Assembly (NCBI RefSeq): GCF_003012055.1
Contig: NZ_JYGE01000007.1
Coordinates: 186,001-250,000, forward strand
Reading direction: 5' to 3'
From: Peptostreptococcus russellii
Lineage (GTDB): Bacteria > Bacillota > Clostridia > Peptostreptococcales > Peptostreptococcaceae
Length of the DNA stretch: 64,000 nucleotides
Part shown: in pieces, positions 46,108 through 54,616 of the stretch
Layout of the letters: every line of letters starts with the position of its first letter
Numbering within the stretch: the first letter of the stretch is position 1
The notes under the pieces: model-generated
Databases searched by the model: none
Told to the model about the DNA's origin: nothing
The model's input: only the letters and a program-made list of their open reading frames with translations
Position numbers and translations under genes: made by a program

Positions 46108-47400
46108 TTACTTTATAAAATTTTTGTACTTTTCAAATTCATCATTGTTTAAAACAATGTTAAGTTCTACACCGATATCATTTAAAGTAAAGTCTTCTAT
46201 TTCAATTACTTTCTTTTCCTTTATTTCATTGAATATATCAAATTTTGAATATGGTATTAAAAGAGTAACTTCTTCTTCGTTTTCAAAAAGAGTTTGCTCA
46301 ATAACATTTATAAGGTGATCAAAGTTATATCCTGTTTTTGCAGAAACATAGATTTTTCCATCAGTGCTTTCTGGAATATTTTCAATTTTATCTACCTTAT
46401 TTAGTATACTAATATTTTTCTTTTTTGTAATTCCGATTCTTTGCATAGTGTAGTCCATAATATTTTTTTGAATATCCAAATCATATGAACTGGCATCATA
46501 TACAGTAAGTATAAGGTCTGCATAGCTTAGTTCTTCAAATGTAGATCTAAATGCAGCTCTCATAATACCTGGTAGGTCGCTGACAAATCCAACAGTATCA
46601 ACTAGCAAATATTCCTTGCCATTTGGTAGTGTAGATTTTCTTAAAGACATATCAAGGGTAGAAAGCATCTTATCTTTTACAATAACAGCACTTTCTTCTG
46701 TATGATCAGGGTCTAGCTCAAGAAGTTTATTCATAATGGAAGACTTGCCTGAATTTGTATAGCCAATGAAAGCCACTAAAGGAAGTTCGTTTCCAACCTT
46801 TTTTGATCTTTGTACAAATCTATTTTTAACAGTAATAGCAAGTTCAACTTCTAGTGAATCTAGCTTTTCTCTTATTTTTTCTTCATCTGTAAGCAGTCTT
46901 CTGCCATTAGGATTATTTACACAAATTCCATTACCGTACTTATATATTCCCTGAAAACCTTCAAGTCTAGTAAGACGGTATCTCAGCTGTGCCTTTTCTA
47001 TTTCAAGCTTAGTTTCTCTTCTATTGGATCTAGTTGATAATATATCAAGAAGAAGCATAGTTCTATCAACTATTTTTTTACCAGTTAAATCTTCAAGATT
47101 TTTAATCTGCATTCCTGTTAGTTCGTCTATAAATACTAACATATTGACATCTAGATTTTTGATTTCAGTCATTAAGTAATCTAGAGCTTCTTTATCTAAA
47201 TAATAGTCCTCATCAATCTTTTGGTGAAGTGTAATCTCAGCTTTTACTTCAGCACCTGCTGCTTGAACAAGTTCCTTTAGCTCTATCATAGAGTCCTCAA
47301 CGCTTGTAGCATGAATTATTTCCCCTTCAGCCACGGCTATTGTTACTGCAATTTCATCAAAGCTATTTACATTTTTATTTGATATTATTAGTCCTTCCAT
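46108..47400 (-). CDS. Divergent HflX-type GTPase paralogue
   Basis: 430 residues. The G domain is intact: G1 GYTNSGKSS, G3 DTVGF, G4 NKVD (LNKVDKIE). The N-terminal half follows HflX (EDSMIELKELVQAAGAEV, LVFIDELTGMQIKNLED, DRTMLLLDIL). However, the glycine-rich HflX signature GxGxRGPGE is replaced by GNGICVNNPNGRRLL, and the YLGSGK element by YYLDKEALDYL. In canonical HflX these parts contact the ribosomal peptidyl-transferase region and ATP. It lies 31 bases downstream of a canonical hflX on the same strand, so it is a tandem duplicate that diverged strongly. Shine-Dalgarno TTAGGAGG. Ribosome binding may be altered or lost. Confidence 0.88.
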   Translation of the reverse strand: MEGLIISNKNVNSFDEIAVTIAVAEGEIIHATSVEDSMIELKELVQAAGAEVKAEITLHQKIDEDYYLDKEALDYLMTEIKNLDVNMLVFIDELTGMQIKNLEDLTGKKIVDRTMLLLDILSTRSNRRETKLEIEKAQLRYRLTRLEGFQGIYKYGNGICVNNPNGRRLLTDEEKIREKLDSLEVELAITVKNRFVQRSKKVGNELPLVAFIGYTNSGKSSIMNKLLELDPDHTEESAVIVKDKMLSTLDMSLRKSTLPNGKEYLLVDTVGFVSDLPGIMRAAFRSTFEELSYADLILTVYDASSYDLDIQKNIMDYTMQRIGITKKKNISILNKVDKIENIPESTDGKIYVSAKTGYNFDHLINVIEQTLFENEEEVTLLIPYSKFDIFNEIKEKKVIEIEDFTLNDIGVELNIVLNNDEFEKYKNFIK

Positions 47401-47431
47401 ATTAACCTCCTAAATAAACTGTACACCTATA

Positions 47432-48745
47432 CTAAATTTCTTTAATGTATTTTTTATATATATTGTAGTCAACTTCATCAAGAGATACGACCAAATCAAT
47501 TCCTTGGTCTGTATATTCAAATGTATCGATAGGATATTTATCCTTAATAGCACTAAATATATCTCCCTTATCAAAAGGTATTAATAGGTTGACTTCATAG
47601 CTGTCTTCCATAAGAAAGTTTTGAATTTGATTGACTAGCTTGTCCATATTGATTCCTTTTTTTGCGGAAACATATACAAGGTCATCTTGATTCTTTGGAT
47701 AGACATCTAAGTTTAACTGATCGATTTTATTGTATACTGTAATTGTCTTTTTATCATCTGAATTCAGGTCTTTTAAAACGCTTTCAGTTGTCAGTTTCTG
47801 AATATCAGAGCTTTCGTTAGTAGCATCAATAACGTGAATTATTAAATCAGCATATTGAACCTCTTCTAAAGTTGCCTTAAAGGCTTCTATTAAATCGTGA
47901 GGTAGTTTACTAACAAAACCAACAGTATCAACTATCAAGAATTCTCTTTTATTTGGAAGTAGGGCCTTTCTTAGAGTTACATCAAGTGTTGCAAAAAGCA
48001 TATCCTTAACGAAAACTTCCTTCTCATATTCATAGTCAGGATGAGTTTTTATCAGTTCATTTAGCAAAGTAGACTTACCAGCATTTGTATATCCTACCAA
48101 GGCTACTATTGGAATCTTATTTTTTTGTCTTTGTGCTCTTTGTACATCTCTATTTTTGGCAACTTCTTTTAATTCTTTTCTTATATTGTTTGCACGGCTT
48201 AAAATATGTCTTTTGTCTTTTTCTAGTTTTTGTTCACCTGGACCTCTTGTACCTATACCAGCTCCAGTTTTACTCATTTGCCCTCCCATACCGTACAATC
48301 TAGGGAGTCTATATTTCAGTTGAGCAAGCTCTACTTGTAGCTTACCTTCCTTACTTCTAGCTCTTTGCGCAAATATATCTAGAATTAAAGTTGTTCTATC
48401 GATTATTTTCTTACCGACAATATTCTCTATGTTTTTTATTTGAGCTCCAGATAGTTCATCGTTAAATACGACCATCGAAGCGTCTAATCCCTCGGCGTAG
48501 TTTTTTATTTCATCAATTTTACCACTACCCAGATAGGTAGCAGTATCTACAGATGAACGGTTTTGTACTATTTCACCCACAACTTGAGCACCAGCAGCTC
48601 TGACAAGCTCTTTTAATTCATCCATAGATTCCTCTATAGATATTCCTTCAGTGTCTCTGTTTGATGATGTAAGGTTAAGACCTACACAGAGTGCTTTTTC
48701 TTGAAGATTCATAAGATCTTCATTATTAATATTCAAATCACTCAT
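47432..48745 (-). CDS. hflX: Ribosome-associated GTPase HflX
   Basis: 437 residues, canonical. The N-terminal domain contains ESMDELKELVRAAGAQVVGE, YLGSGKIDEI and the signature GAGIGTRGPGEQKLEKDKR near residue 165. The G domain has GYTNAGKST, DTVGF and NKID. HflX splits stalled 70S ribosomes during stress such as heat, using GTP. It is followed on the same strand by a divergent copy of itself (46108-47400), probably in one transcript. On the minus strand an extended -10 (TGGTATAAT, 48854-48846) lies about 100 bases upstream. Confidence 0.94.
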   Translation of the reverse strand: MSDLNINNEDLMNLQEKALCVGLNLTSSNRDTEGISIEESMDELKELVRAAGAQVVGEIVQNRSSVDTATYLGSGKIDEIKNYAEGLDASMVVFNDELSGAQIKNIENIVGKKIIDRTTLILDIFAQRARSKEGKLQVELAQLKYRLPRLYGMGGQMSKTGAGIGTRGPGEQKLEKDKRHILSRANNIRKELKEVAKNRDVQRAQRQKNKIPIVALVGYTNAGKSTLLNELIKTHPDYEYEKEVFVKDMLFATLDVTLRKALLPNKREFLIVDTVGFVSKLPHDLIEAFKATLEEVQYADLIIHVIDATNESSDIQKLTTESVLKDLNSDDKKTITVYNKIDQLNLDVYPKNQDDLVYVSAKKGINMDKLVNQIQNFLMEDSYEVNLLIPFDKGDIFSAIKDKYPIDTFEYTDQGIDLVVSLDEVDYNIYKKYIKEI

Positions 48746-48845
48746 TAAATTTTAAAATTTATTCTTATTATCAAGATAAAACCTACACCTATCTTAATAT
48801 AGAATATCTCCTTTCCTAAATATTCTTTACTTTCTTTATACTATA

Positions 48846-48854
48846 ATTATACCA
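48846..48854 (-). promoter_or_regulatory. Extended -10 promoter of the hflX pair
   Basis: TGGTATAAT on the minus strand (TGn plus TATAAT); no good -35 is seen. It is about 100 bases before the hflX start. Confidence 0.5.
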
Positions 48855-48950
48855 TATTTTTAATATTTTTATTAGCAATTAAATAAACATACTTTGACAA
48901 ATAATAATCTAAAGTCAGTAAGACAGAAGCTTTTTATAGCCGGATTTGTA

Positions 48951-48959
48951 TGGTATAAT
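48951..48959 (+). promoter_or_regulatory. Extended -10 promoter before the Cys-rich gene
   Basis: TGGTATAAT with a weak TTTTTA at the -35 position. It implies a leader of about 170 bases before 49135. The rest of the 48746-49134 spacer is AT-rich with nothing recognised. Confidence 0.5.
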
Positions 48960-49134
48960 AAAATGATAAAAATAACATAATGAAATTGTTTTTAAAGAAA
49001 ACAGAGCTTTTTTACTAAAAAATATATTTATTATAAAGTGATTATTTAATTTATTAAAAATAGAAACTTTGATATAAGTAATGAAGTTAAAGTTATGGAG
49101 TATTTTTTAACAAAGAAATGAAAGGAGTGCTTGT

Positions 49135-49401
49135 ATGAGTGATAATTATAAGTTTTTTAGTCATAAAGAATGTGAGTATTTTCCATGTCACAAAGTAAAA
49201 GATACAGAGAGTTTCAATTGTTTGTTTTGCTATTGCCCCTTGTATGCTTTGGGAAATAAATGTGGAGGGAACTTCAGGTACAATGATAGAGGAATAAAAG
49301 ACTGTACAGGCTGTATCCTTCCGCACAAAAAAGAGAATTATGAATATATTGTCGAAAAATTTGGTGAAATATCCAAAATAGCTAGACAGAATAAAGAATA
49401 A
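49135..49401 (+). CDS. Cysteine-rich small domain protein
   Basis: 88 residues matching the cysteine-rich small domain family. Nine cysteines lie in the order CEYFPCH, NCLFCYCPLY, KCGGNF and IKDCTGCILPH, with histidines suited to metal or Fe-S binding. The family is common in anaerobes, either alone or attached to cobamide or other cofactor enzymes; its role is unknown. AAAGGAG precedes the ATG, and cls starts 37 bases later, so the two may be co-transcribed. Confidence 0.85.
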   Translation: MSDNYKFFSHKECEYFPCHKVKDTESFNCLFCYCPLYALGNKCGGNFRYNDRGIKDCTGCILPHKKENYEYIVEKFGEISKIARQNKE

Positions 49402-49438
49402 AGTGTTAGATTAGACAGTAGAAAAGGAGTGATTGTAT

Positions 49439-50983
49439 TTGGAAGAAAGAAGCAAAAATAGCATTGGACGTGCTGCAATAGCCGCCCTTGGTTTTGTACT
49501 TCAAATAGTTTGGATTATGTTTCAGGTATATAAGATACAAGACTACTATCCTATTACTGCAGGTATAACTAAGGCAATAGCAATACTTGTAGTTCTTAGA
49601 ATATACGGAAGACATACGAAATCAGATATAAAAATCCCTTGGATGGTTTTATTACTGGTATTCCCAGTAGCTGGATTAATTCTTTATATATTATTCCAAG
49701 GAGATGCATCTTTATACTTTACCAAAAGGAAATTTAGAAATATAGTTGGTAAAATAGGCAATAACTTAGAATCTGATAATGAACTACTTGATGAAATATC
49801 CAAGGAAGATCTGGGTTTGTATGGGCAGAGCTATTATATATCAAAAGTAGGAGGCTATCCTGCTTACAAAGGCTGTCAAATAGAGTATCATAAGGATGCA
49901 GATATAGGTATAGAAGCTCAAAAAAGAGAATTGAAAAAAGCAAAAAGTTTTATATTTATGGAGTATCATGCAATAGAAGATTCGGTATCTTTTAGAGATA
50001 TAGAGGATATACTTGAAGAAAAAGTAAAAGAAGGCGTAGATGTAAGAATATTATATGATGATATAGGTAGTATAGGATTTATAGGTAAAAGCTTTCGTAA
50101 GAGACTTGCTGAAAAGGGAATTAAATGCTTAGTGTTTAACCCAATGCTTCCCTTGTTAAATGTTTTTATGAACAATAGAGATCATAGAAAAATAACTGTC
50201 ATAGATGGTAAAGTTGCATTTACAGGTGGATATAATATAGCTGATAGATACTTTAATATAGGCAGTCCATATGGATATTGGAAAGACACAGGAGTAATGA
50301 TTAGGGGTAGAGCTACCGACAGCTTTACTGTAATGTTTTTAAAGATGTGGTATGCTATTGAACCTAGCTACATGGAAAAAGAAGATATAAAAGATTATAT
50401 AAATCTAGCAGATGAAAGCTACTCAGAAAACGGGGGAGTTGTACAACCCTATGGAGAAAATCCTCTAAAAGAAGAGTTGCTAGCAGAAAACGTATATTTA
50501 AATATGGCAAAAAATGCTAAAAAATATCTTTATATAATGACACCATACTTGCTAATAGATGATGCTACAAATGATGAATTGGTACTTGCTGCCAAGAGAG
50601 GTGTTGATGTTAGGATTATTACACCTGGAATCCCAGACAAGAAGCTAATATACAAGATGACTAGATCATATTACAATGCTTTAGCAAGAGGTGGAGTAAA
50701 AATATATGAATATACTCCTGGTTTTATGCATGCAAAGCAGTATGTATGTGATGATAGTGTTGCAGTAGTAGGAACAATAAATATGGATTATAGAAGTTTG
50801 TATCTTCATTTTGAAAATGGAGTACTTATGTATAATATGGGAGAAATATTTAAAATTAAGGAAGACTTTGATGAGGTACTTTCTGAAAGTGAGGAAGTAA
50901 CTAATGATTATCTAAATGACAAAAGAAGTCTAACAAAGAGAGTTATTCAATGTCTACTTAGATTCTTTGCACCACTTTTATAG
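49439..50983 (+). CDS. cls: Cardiolipin synthase
   Basis: 514 residues. Two N-terminal membrane spans (about 10-28 and 65-85) are followed by two phospholipase D domains with HKD motifs HRKITVIDG (about residue 245) and HAKQYVCDD (about 425). It joins phosphatidylglycerol molecules into cardiolipin at the membrane. The TTG at 49439 is nine bases after AAGGAG and preferred; the TTG at 49433 is too close to it. No terminator is evident after the stop. Confidence 0.93.
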   Translation: MEERSKNSIGRAAIAALGFVLQIVWIMFQVYKIQDYYPITAGITKAIAILVVLRIYGRHTKSDIKIPWMVLLLVFPVAGLILYILFQGDASLYFTKRKFRNIVGKIGNNLESDNELLDEISKEDLGLYGQSYYISKVGGYPAYKGCQIEYHKDADIGIEAQKRELKKAKSFIFMEYHAIEDSVSFRDIEDILEEKVKEGVDVRILYDDIGSIGFIGKSFRKRLAEKGIKCLVFNPMLPLLNVFMNNRDHRKITVIDGKVAFTGGYNIADRYFNIGSPYGYWKDTGVMIRGRATDSFTVMFLKMWYAIEPSYMEKEDIKDYINLADESYSENGGVVQPYGENPLKEELLAENVYLNMAKNAKKYLYIMTPYLLIDDATNDELVLAAKRGVDVRIITPGIPDKKLIYKMTRSYYNALARGGVKIYEYTPGFMHAKQYVCDDSVAVVGTINMDYRSLYLHFENGVLMYNMGEIFKIKEDFDEVLSESEEVTNDYLNDKRSLTKRVIQCLLRFFAPLL

Positions 50984-51145
50984 ACTTATAAATTGATAAT
51001 TTTAAATAGCGAAAATGGTGAAAACTAGAAAAATTTTAAGGGTTAAAAACAAGAGAGATTGAGTTATATTTAGTACTTAATAGCAATAAGCCAAGTATTA
51101 TACATAGAGAAAAATATGAAGAAAACCATTAAAAACAAAAAAGGC

Positions 51146-51174
51146 TTTACAAAACGAAAAACAGATAGTATAAT
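51146..51174 (+). promoter_or_regulatory. Promoter of rpsD
   Basis: TTTACA (51146-51151), 17-base spacer, TATAAT (51169-51174), giving a leader of about 180 bases before rpsD. Confidence 0.75.
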
Positions 51175-51228
51175 AGAACAGTCGTATAAACCCAATATGA
51201 CAAAATCCTTTAAATGGACAATGTAGTA

Positions 51229-51325
51229 AAGCAAGGTATGTGTATAAATCAATTGACAGATTGTTTATACGGGTTGTTTGCTTCACACATCCATCTTAAA
51301 GCGGACAATGTACAAAATTGTACAT
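51229..51325 (+). promoter_or_regulatory. Pseudoknot-capable rpsD leader, probable S4 site
   Basis: AAGCAA (51229-51234) pairs with TTGCTT (51278-51283). Nested in that loop is a hairpin GTATAAATCAAT/ATTGTTTATAC (51242-51270). GG plus ATGTG (51235-51242) can then pair with CACATCC (51286-51292) outside the first stem, forming a pseudoknot. A second hairpin, ATGTACAA/TTGTACAT, is at 51308-51325. In Firmicutes and E. coli, ribosomal protein S4 represses its own mRNA through structured, often pseudoknotted leaders. Confidence 0.6.
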
Positions 51326-51361
51326 CCACAAAATATTTTTAAATTAAAAAGGAGAAAAATT

Positions 51362-51967
51362 ATGTCATCAATTACAAGAGGACCAAAGTTCAAGTTATCT
51401 AGAAGACTAGGACTAAACGTATGTGGCCATCCAAAGGCTATGGACAGAGCTGGAAGAGGAACTGCAAGAAGCGATAAGAAGCTTTCACCATACGGACAGC
51501 AGTTACTTGAAAAGCAGAGATTAAGAGCTTACTACGGTGTAGGCGAAAAGCAGATGAGAATCTACGTAAGAAAGGCTCAGAAGGCTCAGGGACCTACTGG
51601 TACAGCACTTGTTACTACTTTAGAATGTAGACTAGACAACCTAGTATACAGAATGGGACTAGCTAACTCAATAAGACAGGCTAGACAGATGGTAGGACAC
51701 GGACACATTCATGTAAATGGAAAGAAAGTTAATATACCATCATTTATAGTAAGCGTTGGAGATGAAATATCTCTAAGAGAAAAGTACAGAACTAATGAAC
51801 TTTTCAAGGCTAACTTTGAAGCAGCAGCTTTAAATGAACATTCTTATATAACTAAGAATCAGGATAACTTCTCAGCTGTATTAACAAGAATGCCTGAAAG
51901 AGAAGAAGTGCCAATCGAAATAAATGACGCACTAGTAGTCGAATTCTACTCTAAGTCATCTCTTTAA
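51362..51967 (+). CDS. rpsD: 30S ribosomal protein S4
   Basis: 201 residues. The N-terminus [16 protein letters not shown] is followed by the S4 RNA-binding domain ([19 protein letters not shown] and [12 protein letters not shown], about 95-150). It binds 16S rRNA early in 30S assembly. The ATG at 51362 follows AAAAGGAG; the in-frame extension from 51278 lies in the regulatory leader and is rejected. rpsD stands alone here rather than in the alpha operon, as in B. subtilis and clostridia with separate rpsD. Codon use is strongly biased, as expected for high expression. Confidence 0.97.
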   Translation: MSSITRGPKFKLSRRLGLNVCGHPKAMDRAGRGTARSDKKLSPYGQQLLEKQRLRAYYGVGEKQMRIYVRKAQKAQGPTGTALVTTLECRLDNLVYRMGLANSIRQARQMVGHGHIHVNGKKVNIPSFIVSVGDEISLREKYRTNELFKANFEAAALNEHSYITKNQDNFSAVLTRMPEREEVPIEINDALVVEFYSKSSL

Positions 51968-52007
51968 TAAAAACTCTAATTTTAAAATTAGAACTAAAGA
52001 AGATTAT

Positions 52008-52036
52008 AAACCACTGCAAATTTTGCAGTGGTTTTT
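52008..52036 (+). terminator. Terminator of rpsD
   Basis: AAACCACTGCAAA and TTTGCAGTGGTTT pair around a short T loop, then TTTTATT. A second AT-only palindrome lies at 51975-51992. Confidence 0.88.
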
Positions 52037-52201
52037 TTATTATTTAATTATACTTTTCTCTAAAAAAGATGATTTTATACTTATAAAGTGATATAATAAG
52101 AATAAGAAGTACAAAAATTCAAAAAATTATTTATGGGTTTTGTATATAGCAAGTTTCTTTTAAATAAAAGCTTGCTATGACAATAGTTGTAGGGGGGAAA
52201 G

Positions 52202-52879
52202 ATGGTAATAGGATGGGAAAATTTAGATAGCCTTGAAGATTATTTTATTACATATCTCCTTTATAAGAAGTCTCTTACAGTTCCACAAATATCAAGAATC
52301 AGAAATAAATCTATTGAGGATATAAATGATGACTTGATAAAAGCAAAATTATCGATAAGAAAGCACAATAGAGTTAGCCAGTCTGAGGAAAAGGATATTA
52401 TGAAGTTATTTTTATCTTTAGCTAAAGAAGAAAGGCTAGTATTTTTAAATCAGTTGGGAGAAGGGTCTTTGACTGATTTTAAGAGAAAAATCTATAAAGC
52501 TATTCTTACTATGGAGAATGTAGATGATTTGATGGTTTTAGTTTGGGCAGCTGGAGAGTTGAAGGATAGTAGGTTTTTGAATATAATATATCCATTAACA
52601 GAGAGAGCCCACTCTAATCTGAGAAGAATTTCCTATTCAGCAATAGGTAAGATTGGATCAGAGGATAGCAGTCACATTCTTGAGCTTGGTCTTTCTGATC
52701 AAAACCCTCAAGTTAGGCAGTATTGTGCAAAATATCTTGGCAACATCGGTAGTAGGGAAAGTATAAGAATTCTTGAAAATCTTGTTAAGAACAAGGCTGG
52801 ATTTGAGAAAGAGTATGTTATTAGAGCTTGTGAAGCTTCTATTGAAAAACTCTATTTAAAATTCAGTATCAACAAATAA
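52202..52879 (+). CDS. HEAT-repeat protein
   Basis: 225 residues. The C-terminal half contains HEAT-like helical repeats: LMVLVWAAGELKDSRFLNII, then LRRISYSAIGKIGSEDS, then VRQYCAKYLGNIGSRES, with the aspartate/glycine turns of the family. The N-terminal part may be a helix-turn-helix (KSLTVPQISRIRNKSIEDIN). HEAT repeats bind proteins or nucleic acids; the partner is unknown. The gene precedes a degenerate Nudix gene by 50 bases and should be in one operon with it. AGGGGGGAAAG supports the ATG. Confidence 0.82.
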   Translation: MVIGWENLDSLEDYFITYLLYKKSLTVPQISRIRNKSIEDINDDLIKAKLSIRKHNRVSQSEEKDIMKLFLSLAKEERLVFLNQLGEGSLTDFKRKIYKAILTMENVDDLMVLVWAAGELKDSRFLNIIYPLTERAHSNLRRISYSAIGKIGSEDSSHILELGLSDQNPQVRQYCAKYLGNIGSRESIRILENLVKNKAGFEKEYVIRACEASIEKLYLKFSINK

Positions 52880-52929
52880 CTCGCGTAGGTGCGCAGAGAA
52901 GAGTATTTATGAAAATGGAGGGATTCTAA

Positions 52930-53352
52930 ATGATAGTAAGACGTTGTTCTGGCGGTGTAGTATTTTATGCAAATAAGGTTTTATTAGTTAAGAATGATAG
53001 AGGTGAGTGGACTTTACCCAAGGGGAAAATAGTTGGTGACAGCCTTCCTCATGAGAGTGCGATTCAAAGGGTAAAACTCGAGACTGGATCTAATGCAAGG
53101 ATACTGGATATTGCAGGTGATACTATATATGAATTCTTTTCAAGAAGTAGAAATCAGAGAGTTTGTAATGCTATCATGTGGTATGTAATGGAATCAGATT
53201 CTGACTTATCTGATATGAGTGGTGAATTTTTAGATGGCGGATTTTATAAGGTTTCTGAGGCTTTAGAAATGCTAACTCATAGTAAAGAAAAGTCTTTAGT
53301 AGATGTATCATACAAAAAATACAAAAACTATAAGATAGCTGATCAGGGTTAG
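52930..53352 (+). CDS. Nudix-fold protein with degenerate active site
   Basis: 140 residues. The fold markers are clear: GVVFYANKVLLVKNDRGEWTLPKGK leads into the Nudix box region, followed by the YEFFSRSRNQRVCNAIMWYVM strands. The box should be G-x5-E-x7-REUxEE-x-GU. Here G32, E51 and G53 remain, but the first Glu is Ser38, Arg is Gln46, the catalytic Glu is Arg47 and the next Glu is Leu50. Loss of three metal-binding or catalytic acids argues against diphosphohydrolase activity; ligand binding or regulation is more likely. It is co-encoded with a HEAT-repeat protein. TGGAGGG precedes the ATG and a terminator follows. Confidence 0.85.
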   Translation: MIVRRCSGGVVFYANKVLLVKNDRGEWTLPKGKIVGDSLPHESAIQRVKLETGSNARILDIAGDTIYEFFSRSRNQRVCNAIMWYVMESDSDLSDMSGEFLDGGFYKVSEALEMLTHSKEKSLVDVSYKKYKNYKIADQG

Positions 53353-53380
53353 TTAAAGAAGATATGAATTAAATTTATAT

Positions 53381-53411
53381 ACATGGTGCTATTTTAGCAC
53401 CATGTTTTTTT
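53381..53411 (+). terminator. Terminator after the Nudix-like gene
   Basis: ACATGGTGCT, loop ATTTT, AGCACCATGT, then seven T. Confidence 0.9.
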
Positions 53412-53858
53412 ATGAAAAATAAAGAAACTAAGAGTAGATAAAGAAGCTAAGAACATAAAAAAATAATATATTAATATAAAAAATAAGATATAAAGTAGCT
53501 AATATACTAAAGGATTTATAAGATATTAAAGAAAGGACAAAGAAAGTAAGCTATATAGAGCAAAAATATATTTATAAAAAGTAAAATATTGCTTATAGAC
53601 AGTGAAATATCTGAGTTATAAGCAGTAAAAACTAAGCTTGTAAAAAATAAAATGCTAGATTATAAGTAATAAAAAAGTAAGTTATATAGAGTAAAAATAT
53701 ATTCTAGAATCTACTTTCAAGAATCAACTCCAAATACTGTATATTAATCTTAGTGATAAAGTTGCAAAGTTGTAGAGATATAATGTAAAATAATAATTGT
53801 AAAATATATTCAATAATAAATAATAAGTTGATATAAATAAAGAAATGGGGGTGAATTT
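53412..53858. other. AT-rich spacer with diverged repeat
   Basis: 447 bases, no gene. AAGTAAGCTATATAGAG(C)AAAAATATAT-like sequence occurs at 53544-53571 and 53675-53702 with two differences, and shorter TTATAAG(C/T)A(G/A)TAAAAA-like pieces lie between. The spacer looks like an eroded repeat block. No clear promoter was seen. Confidence 0.55.
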
Positions 53859-54503
53859 GTGAAAGCATATAGAACACTCCATAAATATGGTATAGATGAA
53901 TTCACAATAGAAAAATCGCTTTTTATAGGTCAGGCAAAGCCAGTAGAAACCGAAGAAGAGGCGAGGGAATTTATAGACGAGATGAAGTCCAAGTATAAGG
54001 ATGCAACTCATAATGTCTGGGCTTATACTATTGGAGAAAATATGAATATCCAAAGATATAGTGATGATGGTGAACCTCAGGGAACAGCTGGAATACCAAG
54101 TTTGGAGCTTATAAAAAAAGAAGACCTAAGAAATGTAGTACTAGTAGTTACAAGATATTTTGGTGGTATAAAGTTGGGTGCAGGTGGACTAGTTAGAGCA
54201 TACTCAAAGGGAGCGAAAATAGCCCTAGAAGCAGGTAAAATAGTTGAGAAAAGACCTTTTAAAGAGATTGATATATCTTTAGAATATACACTTTTAGGGA
54301 AAATGCAAAATGAATTAGCTAATAGATCTTATACTGTCAAAGACATAGAATATACGGATAATGTAAAAATAATAGTGTATTGTGAAGAAGAGAGGATAGA
54401 GGATCTGAAATCTTTGGCAACAGAATTTAGCAGTGGAAATGCAGAAATAGTAGAAGGGGAAGAATTTTACTTATCTGTTTTAGATGGTAATATATTAGCA
54501 TAG
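53859..54503 (+). CDS. YigZ/IMPACT family protein
   Basis: 214 residues. An N-terminal IMPACT domain carries DATHNVWAYTIG, YSDDGEPQGTAGIP, VTRYFGGIKLGAGGLVRAY; a C-terminal ferredoxin-like domain (DUF1949 type) follows from about residue 140. The family (YigZ/YvyE) is universal in bacteria; a role at the ribosome or in stress signalling has been proposed by analogy with eukaryotic IMPACT. The GTG at 53859 is preceded by GGGGGTG. The short gap to nadE contains an extended -10, so nadE probably has its own promoter. Confidence 0.9.
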   Translation: MKAYRTLHKYGIDEFTIEKSLFIGQAKPVETEEEAREFIDEMKSKYKDATHNVWAYTIGENMNIQRYSDDGEPQGTAGIPSLELIKKEDLRNVVLVVTRYFGGIKLGAGGLVRAYSKGAKIALEAGKIVEKRPFKEIDISLEYTLLGKMQNELANRSYTVKDIEYTDNVKIIVYCEEERIEDLKSLATEFSSGNAEIVEGEEFYLSVLDGNILA

Positions 54504-54528
54504 AAGATAGTTCAAATCACAAATACTA

Positions 54529-54537
54529 TGATATAAT
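54529..54537 (+). promoter_or_regulatory. Extended -10 promoter before nadE
   Basis: TGATATAAT (TGn plus TATAAT), about 80 bases before nadE; -35 weak. Confidence 0.5.
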
Positions 54538-54616
54538 GCTAAGCATAGACGTGTCTTAATATTTGACATAGATAATAAATTAATTTAGTAATACAATTAA
54601 GAAAAGGGGAAACTAG

